A DNA stretch of 64,000 nt from assembly GCF_031846275.1 (NCBI RefSeq), contig NZ_JAVRIB010000007.1:1-64000 (forward strand), given 5' to 3'. This stretch comes from Spectribacter hydrogenoxidans (lineage in GTDB: Bacteria > Pseudomonadota > Gammaproteobacteria > Nevskiales > Salinisphaeraceae). A program made the translations under genes and the position numbers. Each line of letters opens with the position of its first letter. Within the stretch, counting starts at the first letter, position 1. Positions 52,358 through 61,168 of this stretch are shown in pieces. The notes under the pieces are model-generated. The model ran no database searches. It worked only from the letters and a program-made list of their open reading frames with translations, and was not told the DNA's origin.

Positions 52358-53281
52358 GTGACCGACAAGCGACGGCGCTGGCTGTGGGTTGTCTGCTGTC
52401 TGCCGATGCTGGCCGGTGCTGCCGACCCGGTGGAGCAGGCCCGCGACACCGTGACCGAGACCAACCAGGCGGATGCCGCCTCCCAGGATCGTATCGACCG
52501 GCTTTCCGAGGAAACCCGGCGGATGCTGGATGCCTACCGCGAAGCGGTGACCCGCACCCAGCAGCTGCAGGTCTACAACCGCGAACTGGACAAGATCGTG
52601 GCCGAACAGGAACGGCGCAAGCAGGCCCTCCAAAATCGCATCGACCGGGTCGGGGATCTGCGCGAGCAGGTCGAGCCGCTGATGCTGCGCATGATCGACG
52701 GCCTGGAGCGTTTCGTCGAGGCCGATCTGCCGTTCTCGCTGGCCGAACGTCGCGAGCGCGTGGCCGGGCTACGCGAGGCGGTGGCCAATCCCGAACTCAA
52801 CGTGGCCGAGCGGTTCCGCCGGGTGTTGGAGGCTTATCAGACGGAGGCCGAGTACGGCCGCACCATGGGGACGTACCGCGGTGAGGTCGAGATGGACGGC
52901 AGCCCGAGGCTGGTGGAATTCCTGCGGGTGGGCCGGACCATGCTGTTCTATCTCACCCCCGATGATGCCCGCGTCGGTTACTGGGATCGCGACAGCGGTG
53001 CCTGGCAGCCGCTGCCCGATCGCTACCGTGGCCCGATTCGCGAAGGCATTCGCGTGGCCAAGGATGTGGCAGCGCCCCAGCTGATCGAGATCGCCGTGCC
53101 GGCGCCGTCAGCACCCCAAACGCCGGCGCTGCCGGATGCCGATGCCCCGCCGGAGCCGGCCGAGGTGCCTGCCGAACCCGACGGCGAGGCGCCTGAAAAC
53201 GGGGATGACGCCCCATCGGATGACGCCGCTAACTGGGATACCGCGCCGGCCCGGGAACAGCCATCGGGGAGTGCCTCATGA
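52358..53281 (+). CDS. DUF3450 family periplasmic protein
   Basis: About 307 residues from the GTG at 52358, 11 bases after AGGAGG. A signal peptide (RWLWVVCCLPMLAGAA) precedes a long coiled coil (EQARDTVTETNQADAASQDRIDRL, then ELDKIVAEQERRKQAL) and the DUF3450 core (ERFVEADLPFSLAERRERVAGL, GTYRGEVEMDGSPRLVEFLRVGRTMLFY). The C-terminal tail is Pro/Ala/Glu-rich. DUF3450 proteins usually sit beside ExbB/TolQ-type motors, as here, and are thought to be part of that envelope complex. The next gene overlaps by four bases. Confidence 0.85.
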   Translation: MTDKRRRWLWVVCCLPMLAGAADPVEQARDTVTETNQADAASQDRIDRLSEETRRMLDAYREAVTRTQQLQVYNRELDKIVAEQERRKQALQNRIDRVGDLREQVEPLMLRMIDGLERFVEADLPFSLAERRERVAGLREAVANPELNVAERFRRVLEAYQTEAEYGRTMGTYRGEVEMDGSPRLVEFLRVGRTMLFYLTPDDARVGYWDRDSGAWQPLPDRYRGPIREGIRVAKDVAAPQLIEIAVPAPSAPQTPALPDADAPPEPAEVPAEPDGEAPENGDDAPSDDAANWDTAPAREQPSGSAS

Positions 53282-54624
53282 CTCGTCTGATTCCCTTGCT
53301 GATCATGGCCCTGTTTACGGGGGTGGCATCGGCGGCGCCCAGTCTGGAATCGCTGCTGCGCGAGGTGGAAGAAGCGCAGCAGGCCAGCAACAGTATCAAT
53401 CGTGAACGCGAGCAGCGCTTCCTGCAGAACAAGCAGGAACAGCAGCAACTGCTGGCCGAGGCGCGGGCCGAACTGGCGCCGATCGAGAACCGCACCGGCG
53501 AACTGCGCAGCCGCTACGACAGCCTGCAGCAGGAAATCACGGCGTTGCAGGCCGAGCTCGAAGACAAGGCCGGTGATCTCAACCAGATGGTCGCGGTGGT
53601 GCGCCAGGCCGCCGGTGACCTGCAGGCAGTGGCATCGGATTCGCTGATCACGGCCCAGTATCCCGATCGCGAGTCGCAGCTCTCGGCGCTGGCTGCCAGC
53701 GACAGCGTGCCCAGTGCAGAGGAGTTGCAGCAACTGTGGTTCCTGCTGCAACAGGAAATGACCGCCAGTGGGCAGGTCACCACCTTCGAGGCTCCCGTGG
53801 TGGCGCCCGACGGCAGCACCGCCAGGGAAGATGTGACCCGCGTGGGCCCATTCGCAGCGGTCGCAAACGGGGACTACCTGGAGTATCTGCCCGGCACCGG
53901 GCTGAAACGATTGGGGCGCCAGCCGGGTGGCGGTGCCCGTTCGATGGCGGCGGACCTGGAAGCCGCGGAGAGCGGCCTCGTGCCCATGGCCATCGACCCC
54001 ACGCGGGGCAATATCCTGGCGTTGCTGGGTCAGCGTCCCGATCTGCTGGCGCGCGTTCATCAGGGGGGCGGCGTCGGCTACGTGATCATCGGGCTGGGCG
54101 TGTTCGGTGTGCTGCTGGCGGCCTGGCAGTTCCTGCGCCTGCTGGGGACCGGCCGGCGCGTGCGCGGGCAATTGAAGAATCTGGGCGAACCCCGTTCCGA
54201 CAATCCGCTCGGGCGCATTCTGCAGGCAGCCCGCGATGCCGACGCCGATGATCCGGAGGGGCTGGAGCTGAGCCTCGACGAGGCGGTGATCCGCGAGGCC
54301 CCCCGGCTGCAGCGCACGCAGCCGCTGATCAAGCTGCTGGCTGCGGTGGCGCCGCTGCTGGGCCTGCTCGGGACGGTGGTGGGCATGATCGCCACCTTCC
54401 AGGCGATCACCCTGTTCGGAACCGGGGATCCCAAGCTGATGGCCGGCGGCATTTCCCAGGCTCTGGTGACCACCGTGCTGGGGCTGGTGGTGGCCATTCC
54501 GTTGCTATTTGCCCACAGTCTGCTGGCCTCGCGCAGTCGCGGCCTGATCCAGATTCTGGAAGAGCAGAGCGCCGGGTTGCTGGCCCGTTACCTGGAAAGC
54601 CGCGCCGGGAGCCGTCGTGCCTGA
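53278..54624 (+). CDS. MotA/TolQ/ExbB proton-channel family protein with a periplasmic extension
   Basis: A 448-residue protein. A signal peptide (LIPLLIMALFTGVASAAP) and a long coiled coil (about 20-115) precede the channel domain. That domain has a span at GYVIIGLGVFGVLLAAWQFL and a pair LIKLLAAVAPLLGLLGTVVGMIATFQAITLFG and LVTTVLGLVVAIPLLFAHSLL, typical of ExbB. The extended N-terminus is characteristic of the DUF3450-linked version. It forms the ion channel of a TonB-like energy-transducing complex. It overlaps the second ExbB gene by eight bases. Confidence 0.88.
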   Translation: MTRLIPLLIMALFTGVASAAPSLESLLREVEEAQQASNSINREREQRFLQNKQEQQQLLAEARAELAPIENRTGELRSRYDSLQQEITALQAELEDKAGDLNQMVAVVRQAAGDLQAVASDSLITAQYPDRESQLSALAASDSVPSAEELQQLWFLLQQEMTASGQVTTFEAPVVAPDGSTAREDVTRVGPFAAVANGDYLEYLPGTGLKRLGRQPGGGARSMAADLEAAESGLVPMAIDPTRGNILALLGQRPDLLARVHQGGGVGYVIIGLGVFGVLLAAWQFLRLLGTGRRVRGQLKNLGEPRSDNPLGRILQAARDADADDPEGLELSLDEAVIREAPRLQRTQPLIKLLAAVAPLLGLLGTVVGMIATFQAITLFGTGDPKLMAGGISQALVTTVLGLVVAIPLLFAHSLLASRSRGLIQILEEQSAGLLARYLESRAGSRRA

Positions 54625-55180
54625 GTGGGGCGTTATCGCCGCGCTGGCGCCGGACTGGTTCGGCCGGTTCATCGATACCGGCGGCGACATCCTCTGGGCG
54701 ATCCTGTTCGTGACGGTGCTGCTGTGGACGCTGATCCTGGAGCGGCTGTGGTTCTATCGCTTCGTGTTTCCCCGGCGAGTGTGCCGCTGGCAGGAAGAAT
54801 GGCGGGCACGCTCCGACCACAGCTCCTGGCGGGCGCGGGCCATTCGCCGTCTGATCGTGTCTCGCGCCAACGCGCAACTACGGGCCGGCTTGCCGGCCAT
54901 CCGCAACCTGATCGCCCTGTGTCCGCTGCTCGGGTTGCTGGGCACCGTGACCGGGATGATCCAGGTATTCGACGTAATGGCGCTGAAGGGGACGTCGGAC
55001 GCGCGGGCCATGGCCTCGGGGGTGTCGCAGGCCACCATTCCCACCATGGCCGGCATGGTGGTGGCGCTGTCGGGCCTGTACTTCGGAACCCGCTTCCCGC
55101 AGCGCGCGGCGCGCGAGACGCGGCGGCTGGCCGATCGGCTGGATATCCGCGGGGGGGGAGGCGGTCATGGCAAGGCGTAG
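54617..55180 (+). CDS. exbB: ExbB-like proton-channel subunit
   Basis: A 187-residue standard-length ExbB/TolQ-type protein. One span near the N-terminus (ILWAILFVTVLLWTLILERLWF) is followed by LIALCPLLGLLGTVTGMIQVFDVMAL and ATIPTMAGMVVALSGLYFGT. With ExbD it uses the proton gradient to energise TonB. Two different ExbB-type subunits encoded side by side is a known trait of this gene cluster. It overlaps exbD by 14 bases. Confidence 0.88.
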   Translation: MPEWGVIAALAPDWFGRFIDTGGDILWAILFVTVLLWTLILERLWFYRFVFPRRVCRWQEEWRARSDHSSWRARAIRRLIVSRANAQLRAGLPAIRNLIALCPLLGLLGTVTGMIQVFDVMALKGTSDARAMASGVSQATIPTMAGMVVALSGLYFGTRFPQRAARETRRLADRLDIRGGGGGHGKA

Positions 55181-55577
55181 ACGGCTGAACCTCGCCGAGG
55201 AGGACGACAACGAGATCAACATGACACCGATGCTCGATATCGTGTTCATCATGCTGATCTTCTTCATCGTCACCACCTCATTCATCAAGCCGTCCGGCAT
55301 CACCGTGGACCAGCCCACGGCCCAGACCGCCGAGAGCCGCGACGCCAACAACATCCTGATCGGCATAAACCCGGCCGGCGAGGTCTGGATCGACAAGCGT
55401 TCGGTGGATGTCCGCGCGGTGCGGGCCAACGTGGAGCGGCTGCGTGCCGAGAATCCGGATTCGGCGGTGATCATCCAGGCCGATGAAAAGGCCCCGAGCG
55501 GCCTGCTGGTGCGGGTCATGGATCAGGTGCGGCTGGCCGGCGTGGATGACATGGCGATCGCCGCCGATCCCGAGTAG
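55167..55577 (+). CDS. exbD: ExbD/TolR-family biopolymer transport protein
   Basis: A 136-residue protein with a short cytoplasmic start (MARRRRLNLAEEDDNEINMTP), one span at MLDIVFIMLIFFIVTTSFIKPSG (with the conserved Asp at its beginning), and a periplasmic domain ending in VDDMAIAADPE. It completes the proton channel with the ExbB proteins. The gene lies seven bases before tonB. Confidence 0.9.
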   Translation: MARRRRLNLAEEDDNEINMTPMLDIVFIMLIFFIVTTSFIKPSGITVDQPTAQTAESRDANNILIGINPAGEVWIDKRSVDVRAVRANVERLRAENPDSAVIIQADEKAPSGLLVRVMDQVRLAGVDDMAIAADPE

Positions 55578-55584
55578 CACGGCG

Positions 55585-56292
55585 ATGCGCTTCCCGCTGG
55601 CCCTGCTGTCGGCACTGCTCGTGAGCCTCGGGTTGTTCTGGGTGATGCAGTGGCTGGTGGCTCCGCCGGAAGGCGACCAGGAAGCGCGTCCGGAGCAGGC
55701 GGAAATCCGCGTCACCCGCATGACCGAGCCGCCCGAACCACAGGCCGAACAGGCGGCCGGGGGCGGTGGTTCCAGCGCGCCGCCCGAGCCGCCGCCGGTG
55801 CCCGGCCTGTCGCGGCCCAGCGGCATTCCCATTCCGGCACCTAAGACCGACGCCAACACCGTGCTGCCGCAGATGGATTTCAAACCCGAGTTGTCTAGCA
55901 AGACCGGCATGGGGGCGTCCTTCGGCGGCATGGCCGCCGGTGGCAGCGGCGGCGGTTTCGGCGGCGGCGAGGGCGGTGGCAGCGGGAGTGGATCCGGCCC
56001 CGGCAGCGGCGGGCGTGATCTGGTGCCGCTGTCCACCGCCCGGCCGCAGATTCCTGAGAGCGCCTGTCGTCAGGGCATCGAGGGCTGGGCGATCGCGGAG
56101 TTCAACGTTACCCCACGTGGCAAGGTCACCAATATCAAGGTGGTGGACGCCGACCCCCGCGGCGTGTTCGAGAAGGCCATGGTGGAAAGCCTGCAGTACT
56201 GGCTGTACGAGGCCAGCGACGAGGACAAGGCCTATCGGGTGACCTGGAAGTTCGAGTTCAAGCTCGAAGACTGCAAGATGAACTGGCGGTGA
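55585..56292 (+). CDS. tonB: TonB-like energy transducer
   Basis: About 235 residues. The N-terminal anchor is MRFPLALLSALLVSLGLFWVM, followed by a Pro/Glu-rich spacer and a striking Gly/Ser run (about 115-150). The TonB C-terminal domain (GWAIAEFNVTPRGKVTNIKVVDADPRGVFEKAMVESL ... YWLYE) is complete. It bridges the inner membrane to TonB-dependent receptors. The glycine-rich segment replaces the usual Pro-Lys spacer. Its stop overlaps the start of the TPR-DUF1329 gene (TGATG). A longer frame from 55483 is a shadow of exbD. Confidence 0.85.
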   Translation: MRFPLALLSALLVSLGLFWVMQWLVAPPEGDQEARPEQAEIRVTRMTEPPEPQAEQAAGGGGSSAPPEPPPVPGLSRPSGIPIPAPKTDANTVLPQMDFKPELSSKTGMGASFGGMAAGGSGGGFGGGEGGGSGSGSGPGSGGRDLVPLSTARPQIPESACRQGIEGWAIAEFNVTPRGKVTNIKVVDADPRGVFEKAMVESLQYWLYEASDEDKAYRVTWKFEFKLEDCKMNWR

Positions 56293-59099
56293 TGAATCCC
56301 TTGTATTCAATGCGAGGTCGAATCCGCGGGAATAAGCCGCAGATTCACGCAGATTGCCGCAGATTCTACGCGGGCGATTTGCCGCGGGCGTGGGAGTCAA
56401 TTTGCAAATCCGGACTGGGCCCGGGCTACGGGAATCAAGAAAAATCTAACCCGCCAGACGCTCGATCTTATTACGAAAAATCATGCATCTGCGCGAATCT
56501 GTGTAAATCTGCGGTTACCGGTTTTCTTCTGCCCGTGCTGACGATGATTGCCTTGCCCGTGGCGGCCCAGCAGTACCGCTCTCAGGTGCAGGAAGTGCCG
56601 ACCGAAGAGGCTGAGAAGACCACCCGCGAGGACCTGGAACAACAGCTCGAGCAGGGCGGCGGCAGCGACTACGGTCGCGCCCTGACGCTGCAGCATCTGG
56701 CCGGGCTGGCGGCCGAGGAGGGGGATCTGGCGAAGGCACGCGGCTATCTGGAACGCGCGATTGCGCTGGAAGCCCTGGCGCAGCCGGCCACCGACGAGAT
56801 GCGCGCCAACCTGGCCCAGTTGCAGGCCGCGGCCGGTCAGTACCGGGAGGTGGTGGAAACCATGCAGCCGCTGATCGACCGCGGAGCGGACGCTGGCGCG
56901 GTGGATGCGCAGGCCTGGCTGGCGCTGGGAAATGCCCACGCCCAGCTGGGCCAGTGGGATCAGGCGGTCGCGCCACTGGAGCGGGCCTCGCAGGTGGGCA
57001 GCCGGGATGAAGGCCTGTACCGGTTGCAGCTGGCGGTGTTCATGGAAGCGGGGCGTTTCGATGCTGCCGCCGGGGCGCTGGATGAACTGGTGAAGCTGGC
57101 CCCGGACAACAAGGCCTACTGGCTGCAACTGGCGGCGGTCAACACGCGGCGCGGGGCCGATGCCGAGGCGGTCTCCGCGCTGGAGATCGCCCAGCGCCGC
57201 GGCATGCTCGATACCGCTTCGGAACGCCTGCAGCTGGTGCGGGCCTATCTGGAAAGCGGCGCACCCTACGATGCCGCTACGCGGTTATCGGACTGGATGG
57301 CATCCGGCCGGATCCCGACCAGTGCCGCCAACTGGCGCCTGCTGGCGTCGGCCTGGACCCGGGCCGAGGAATTCGCCCGTGCCATCGATCCGCTGCGGCG
57401 TGCGGCCGAGGCCACCGGCGACCCGCAGCTGTACGCCCAGCTGGGTCAGCTGCAGATGGATCTGGCGAACTGGCCGGCGGCCACCGAGGCGTTCGAGCGC
57501 GCCCGGGCGGCAGGGGACATCGGCGCGGATACCGGCTCGCTGTTGCTGTCGCAGGGGCTGGCCTACTATCAGCAGTCGAAGGCCGACCTGGCCCGCGGCG
57601 CCTTTGAATCAGCGCGCCGCTACGACGCCGTCGCAGACCTGGCCGGGCAGTGGGTGGAATTTCTCGATGCCCGTCCGCCCGGGCTCGAGCCGCTGGCGAT
57701 GCAGGGGCTGGCCGGTGCCGGGAAGGCATCGTCGCCCACGACTACTTCCGGCGAGGGCGAGGCAGACAGCGACGTGGCGGCGACAGACGGCCCCGACGAT
57801 ACGGGCGCCGCGCCCATGCCTGCGGGTGTGCCGGACACTGGCGACGAACTTACCCCGGTGGGTGCCGTGCGGGCCGGCAACGCCGACGGCAGCATCCCGA
57901 CCTGGCGTGGCGGGCTGACGCCGGACCGGGCGCCCCCGGGCTATGAATCCGGCGGGCGCGTGGTGGATCCGTTCGCTGAAGAAACGCCCGAGTTCGTGAT
58001 CACCCGCGACAATCTGGATCAGTACCGGGACCTGCTATCCGCCGGCCACCGAGCGCTGTTCGAGCGCTATCCCGACTACCGCATGCCGGTCTACCCCACC
58101 CACCGTACCGCCGCCTACCCGGAGGCCATCTACCGGGCCACGCTCGCCAACCAGCGCCGGGCCCGCCTCGAGGACCCGGATTCGCTGGTGGGCGCGCGGC
58201 TGGGCTTTCCCTTCCGGGAACCCGAAACCGGGGTGGAGGTGCTCTGGAACCACCGGCTGCGATTCCGCAGCAACGATATCTGGGTGCGCTCCGACGAGGC
58301 GGTGGTGCGCGACGACGGCATTGCCAATGTGCAGCGCCGGGTGGAGGAGGTGCTGTTCGGCTACGGCAACCTGTCGGCGCCCGCCGGCATCGGCGAGAAC
58401 ATCATCGCCTACTATCTGATGTCGCTGGACGACAACGGCCGGCGCAAGGGGTCGGTGCTGGTGCATGAGACCATGAACAAGCGTCGCGGGGAGCGTCGCA
58501 TCTGGGCATCGGTACCGGGGGCCATGCGCCTGTTCCGGGTGCCCCCGATCGGTTACGACAACCCCCGGCCGTCCACCGACGGGCTGATGTATCTGGATCA
58601 GATCGACATGTACAACGGGTCGTTCGACCGTTACGTCTGGCGGCTGGTGGGGCGCAAGGAAATGATCGTGCCCTACAACGGCTATCGCCTGCAGGACCCT
58701 GACCTGAGCTATCAGTCGCTGCTGCAGCCGGGCCATCCCGACCCCGGCGAGATGCGCTACGAGCGCCACCGCGTTTGGGTGGTGGAAGCCACCGAGCGCG
58801 GCGGCGAAAACCACGAATTCGGCACCCGCATCTTCTACATCGACGAGGATTCCTGGTCGATCCTGATGGTCGACAACTACGACAAGGCCGGCAATCTGTG
58901 GCGCTTTCAGGAGGGCCACGCGGTGCAGTACTACGATCTGCAGCTCACCTACACCGGGCCAGTGTTCATCTTCGACCTCAAGGACGGGCGCTACTTTGCC
59001 ACCCGCCTGACCAACGAGGCCCCGGGCGTGTTCTACAACACCGGCCGCTATCAGCCCGGTGATTTCCGGCCGGCGGCGCTGCGCCAGCGCATGCGCTGA
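56292..59099 (+). CDS. TPR domain fused to DUF1329, with a mini-element in the signal peptide
   Basis: A 935-residue protein. Residues from about 95 (after the cleavage-like site ALPVAAQQ) to 480 are TPR repeats (YGRALTLQHLAGLAAEEGDL, QAWLALGNAHAQLGQWDQA and more). A low-complexity linker (about 485-540) follows, and then a full DUF1329 domain (TPVGAVRAGNADGSIPTWRGG ... WSILMVDNYDKAGNLWRFQEGH). The TPR part is the usual last gene of the DUF3450-Exb-TonB cluster; DUF1329 proteins normally stand alone beside MMPL exporters. The first 74 residues include 61 codons from an inserted element (56335-56517). Without it the N-terminus would be a normal 33-residue signal peptide. Confidence 0.85.
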   Translation: MNPLYSMRGRIRGNKPQIHADCRRFYAGDLPRAWESICKSGLGPGYGNQEKSNPPDARSYYEKSCICANLCKSAVTGFLLPVLTMIALPVAAQQYRSQVQEVPTEEAEKTTREDLEQQLEQGGGSDYGRALTLQHLAGLAAEEGDLAKARGYLERAIALEALAQPATDEMRANLAQLQAAAGQYREVVETMQPLIDRGADAGAVDAQAWLALGNAHAQLGQWDQAVAPLERASQVGSRDEGLYRLQLAVFMEAGRFDAAAGALDELVKLAPDNKAYWLQLAAVNTRRGADAEAVSALEIAQRRGMLDTASERLQLVRAYLESGAPYDAATRLSDWMASGRIPTSAANWRLLASAWTRAEEFARAIDPLRRAAEATGDPQLYAQLGQLQMDLANWPAATEAFERARAAGDIGADTGSLLLSQGLAYYQQSKADLARGAFESARRYDAVADLAGQWVEFLDARPPGLEPLAMQGLAGAGKASSPTTTSGEGEADSDVAATDGPDDTGAAPMPAGVPDTGDELTPVGAVRAGNADGSIPTWRGGLTPDRAPPGYESGGRVVDPFAEETPEFVITRDNLDQYRDLLSAGHRALFERYPDYRMPVYPTHRTAAYPEAIYRATLANQRRARLEDPDSLVGARLGFPFREPETGVEVLWNHRLRFRSNDIWVRSDEAVVRDDGIANVQRRVEEVLFGYGNLSAPAGIGENIIAYYLMSLDDNGRRKGSVLVHETMNKRRGERRIWASVPGAMRLFRVPPIGYDNPRPSTDGLMYLDQIDMYNGSFDRYVWRLVGRKEMIVPYNGYRLQDPDLSYQSLLQPGHPDPGEMRYERHRVWVVEATERGGENHEFGTRIFYIDEDSWSILMVDNYDKAGNLWRFQEGHAVQYYDLQLTYTGPVFIFDLKDGRYFATRLTNEAPGVFYNTGRYQPGDFRPAALRQRMR
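56335..56515. mobile_element. 181-bp mini-element flanked by TA, inserted in frame in the TPR-DUF1329 gene
   Basis: The left end reads AGCCGCAGATTCACGCAGAT. The right end, read inward on the other strand, is ACCGCAGATTTACACAGAT. TA dinucleotides flank both ends (56333-56334 and 56516-56517), as for Tc1/mariner-IS630-type insertions. Element plus one TA is 183 bp, exactly 61 codons, and contains no stop in the host frame. Deleting it gives MNPLYSMRGRIRGNTGFLL followed by PVLTMIALPVAAQQ, a textbook signal peptide. No coding capacity, so it needs a transposase in trans. Confidence 0.75.
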
Positions 59100-59842
59100 T
59101 GCGCATCATTGCCCATCGTGGTGCCTCCCACGCCGAGCCGGAAAACACCGCGGCGGCATTCGACGCGGCGCTGGTGGAGGGGGCGGACGGGATCGAACTG
59201 GACCTGCAGCTTTCGCGCGATGGCGAGGTGGTGGTGTTCCACGATGCCACCCTGGCCCGGCTGGGCCTGCGCCGTGCCCGCATCCGTGATCACGACTGGA
59301 GCGACCTCGCGGGGCTAGACGTGGGCCGCTGGTTCGCCGGGCAGGCCACACCGCATCGGATGCTGCGCCTGACCGATGTTCTCGCCGGCTGGGGCGGGCG
59401 AACACATCTGTATCTCGAGATCAAGCACGCCGAGGGTCGCCGGGGGCGGGATCGGCACCGCGAACTGGCGGAGCGCACGGCGGAGGCCGTTCGGGCCGCT
59501 GGCCTGATCGATCAGGTGTCGATCCTGTCGTTCCATGAGGCTGCGCTGGAGGCGGTTCATGCGCTGGTGCCCACGCTGGCGCTGGTCCGCAATGTCCAGC
59601 GGGTCGGCTTGCTGACCCGGGCGGCGCAGCAGCGTGCGGGTCTGTCGGCCCTTTGTGTGGCAGTCGATCGCTTCGGGGCGGCGCAGCGTGCGCGGCTCGC
59701 GGCGCTGGAACGGCCGGTCTACGTCTATACCTGCGATACGCCGGCACAGTTCCGCCGGGCGTGCGATCTTGATGCCACGGCCGTGATCAGTAACGGTCCG
59801 GCCGCCGCCCGGCGCTGGTTTGCCGGGCAAACATCGGCCTGA
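59099..59842 (+). CDS. Glycerophosphodiester phosphodiesterase
   Basis: A 247-residue GDPD-domain enzyme with the hallmark start RIIAHRGASHAEPENTAAAF, then DGIELDLQLSRDGEVVVFHDATLARL and YLEIKHAEG, and an ISNGPAAARRW end. The His, Glu, Asp and metal ligands are all present. It hydrolyses glycerophosphodiesters to glycerol-3-phosphate and an alcohol in phospholipid turnover. The start overlaps the stop of the TPR-DUF1329 gene by a base, so it may be the last gene of that operon. No signal peptide, so cytoplasmic. Confidence 0.92.
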   Translation: MRIIAHRGASHAEPENTAAAFDAALVEGADGIELDLQLSRDGEVVVFHDATLARLGLRRARIRDHDWSDLAGLDVGRWFAGQATPHRMLRLTDVLAGWGGRTHLYLEIKHAEGRRGRDRHRELAERTAEAVRAAGLIDQVSILSFHEAALEAVHALVPTLALVRNVQRVGLLTRAAQQRAGLSALCVAVDRFGAAQRARLAALERPVYVYTCDTPAQFRRACDLDATAVISNGPAAARRWFAGQTSA

Positions 59843-59880
59843 GCGCTTGAATCCCGACTGCTTATGCCAAGATTCATGGC

Positions 59881-60810
59881 ATGGAATTCAAGAACTACTA
59901 CGACATCCTCGGCGTAAGCCCGGAGGCCGGCGATGACGAGATCCGCCGCGCCTACCGCAAACTGGCCCGCAAGTATCACCCGGATGTCAGCGAGGAGGCA
60001 GACGCGGAAACCCGGTTCAAGGATGTCAGCGAGGCCTACGAGGTGTTGAAGGATCCCGAGAAGCGGGCCGCCTTCGATCAGGTACGGCGTCAGCCGCAGG
60101 GCGGCAGGCCCGGCGGAGACTGGCAGCCGCCGCCGGGCTTCGAGCAGGGGTTCGGCTTTGGTGGCGGGGGGTTCACGGCCTCGGATCCCTCCGGCTTCTC
60201 GGACTTCTTCGACACGCTGTTCGGTGGCCGCGCCGGCGGTGGCCGTGGCTTTTCCATGCGTGGCGCGGATCAGCGTGCCGCCATCCGCATCGATCTGGAC
60301 ACCGCGCACCGCGGCGGAGTGCGCAAGCTGAGCCTGTCCGAGCCCGATGCCCGCGGTCAGCTGCGGTCGCGCACTCTCAACGTGCGCATTCCGGCCGGGG
60401 TCACCGACGGTCAGCACATCCGGCTGCGCGGACAGGGTGGTACCGGTGCCGGTGGCGGGCCCAGCGGCGACATGATTCTGGAAGTCGAGGTCGAGGCGGA
60501 TCCGCGTTTCACCCTCGAGGGCCGGGATATCCACGTCACCCTGCCGGTCGCGCCCTGGGAGGCCGCGCTCGGGACGACCGTCCAGGTACCGACGCTGGAT
60601 GGCAGGGTCGACCTCAAGGTGCCGGCCGGCGCCCAGTCCGGCAAGCGGCTGCGGCTGAAGGGGCGCGGCCTGGGGGGCAAACGGCCGGGTGATCAGTACG
60701 TTACGTTGCGCATCGTGAATCCGCCCGCCGACACTGAAGCCGCCCGCGCGGCCTTCCAGCGCCTCGCCGATGAGGTGCCGTTCAACCCGCGTGCGGGGCA
60801 GGAGGACTGA
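59881..60810 (+). CDS. cbpA: CbpA-type DnaJ co-chaperone
   Basis: A 309-residue DnaJ homologue. The J domain at residues 5-70 includes the HPD motif (KYHPDVSEEADAE). A Gly/Phe-rich region follows at about 75-115, and then two beta-rich C-terminal substrate-binding domains (LRSRTLNVRIPAGVTDGQHIRLRGQG, KVPAGAQSGKRLRLKGRG). There is no cysteine-rich zinc domain, which separates it from DnaJ. It stimulates DnaK ATPase. Its partner regulator gene cbpM follows directly. Confidence 0.93.
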   Translation: MEFKNYYDILGVSPEAGDDEIRRAYRKLARKYHPDVSEEADAETRFKDVSEAYEVLKDPEKRAAFDQVRRQPQGGRPGGDWQPPPGFEQGFGFGGGGFTASDPSGFSDFFDTLFGGRAGGGRGFSMRGADQRAAIRIDLDTAHRGGVRKLSLSEPDARGQLRSRTLNVRIPAGVTDGQHIRLRGQGGTGAGGGPSGDMILEVEVEADPRFTLEGRDIHVTLPVAPWEAALGTTVQVPTLDGRVDLKVPAGAQSGKRLRLKGRGLGGKRPGDQYVTLRIVNPPADTEAARAAFQRLADEVPFNPRAGQED

Positions 60811-60811
60811 C

Positions 60812-61132
60812 ATGGCAGCGAGAGCATTTGCGGCCGAGCCGCTGGACACCCTGGAACTGCGCGAGCTTTGCCTGGTTTGCGGCGTGTCTGCGGAGTTGGT
60901 GATCGATCTGATGGACGAGGGGATCGTGGAACCGGTCGGCCGCAGCCGGCGCGGGCCGCTGTTCACCGCGGTCGCCGTGCGCCGGGTGCAGATCGTGCGT
61001 CGCCTGCAGCGGGATCTCGGCGTGAACCGGGCCGGCGCCGGACTGGCCATGGAACTCATCGACGAGCTGCAGCGCCTGCGCCGGCGGGTGGCGTTGCTGG
61101 AGGCCCGGGACGGGATCGAGCCGAACCGGTGA
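60812..61132 (+). CDS. cbpM: Chaperone modulator CbpM
   Basis: A 106-residue MerR-like helical protein (LELRELCLVCGVSAELVIDLMDEGIVEP, then RRVQIVRRLQRDLGVNRAGAGLAMELIDEL) with a C-terminal coiled helix. CbpM inhibits the J domain of CbpA. The ATG at 60812 follows GGAGGA, one base after the cbpA stop codon. The pair is a common gammaproteobacterial arrangement. Confidence 0.88.
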   Translation: MAARAFAAEPLDTLELRELCLVCGVSAELVIDLMDEGIVEPVGRSRRGPLFTAVAVRRVQIVRRLQRDLGVNRAGAGLAMELIDELQRLRRRVALLEARDGIEPNR

Positions 61133-61168
61133 TAAAGTCACGGTTTTCCTGACCGACTGGAGCGGCGC

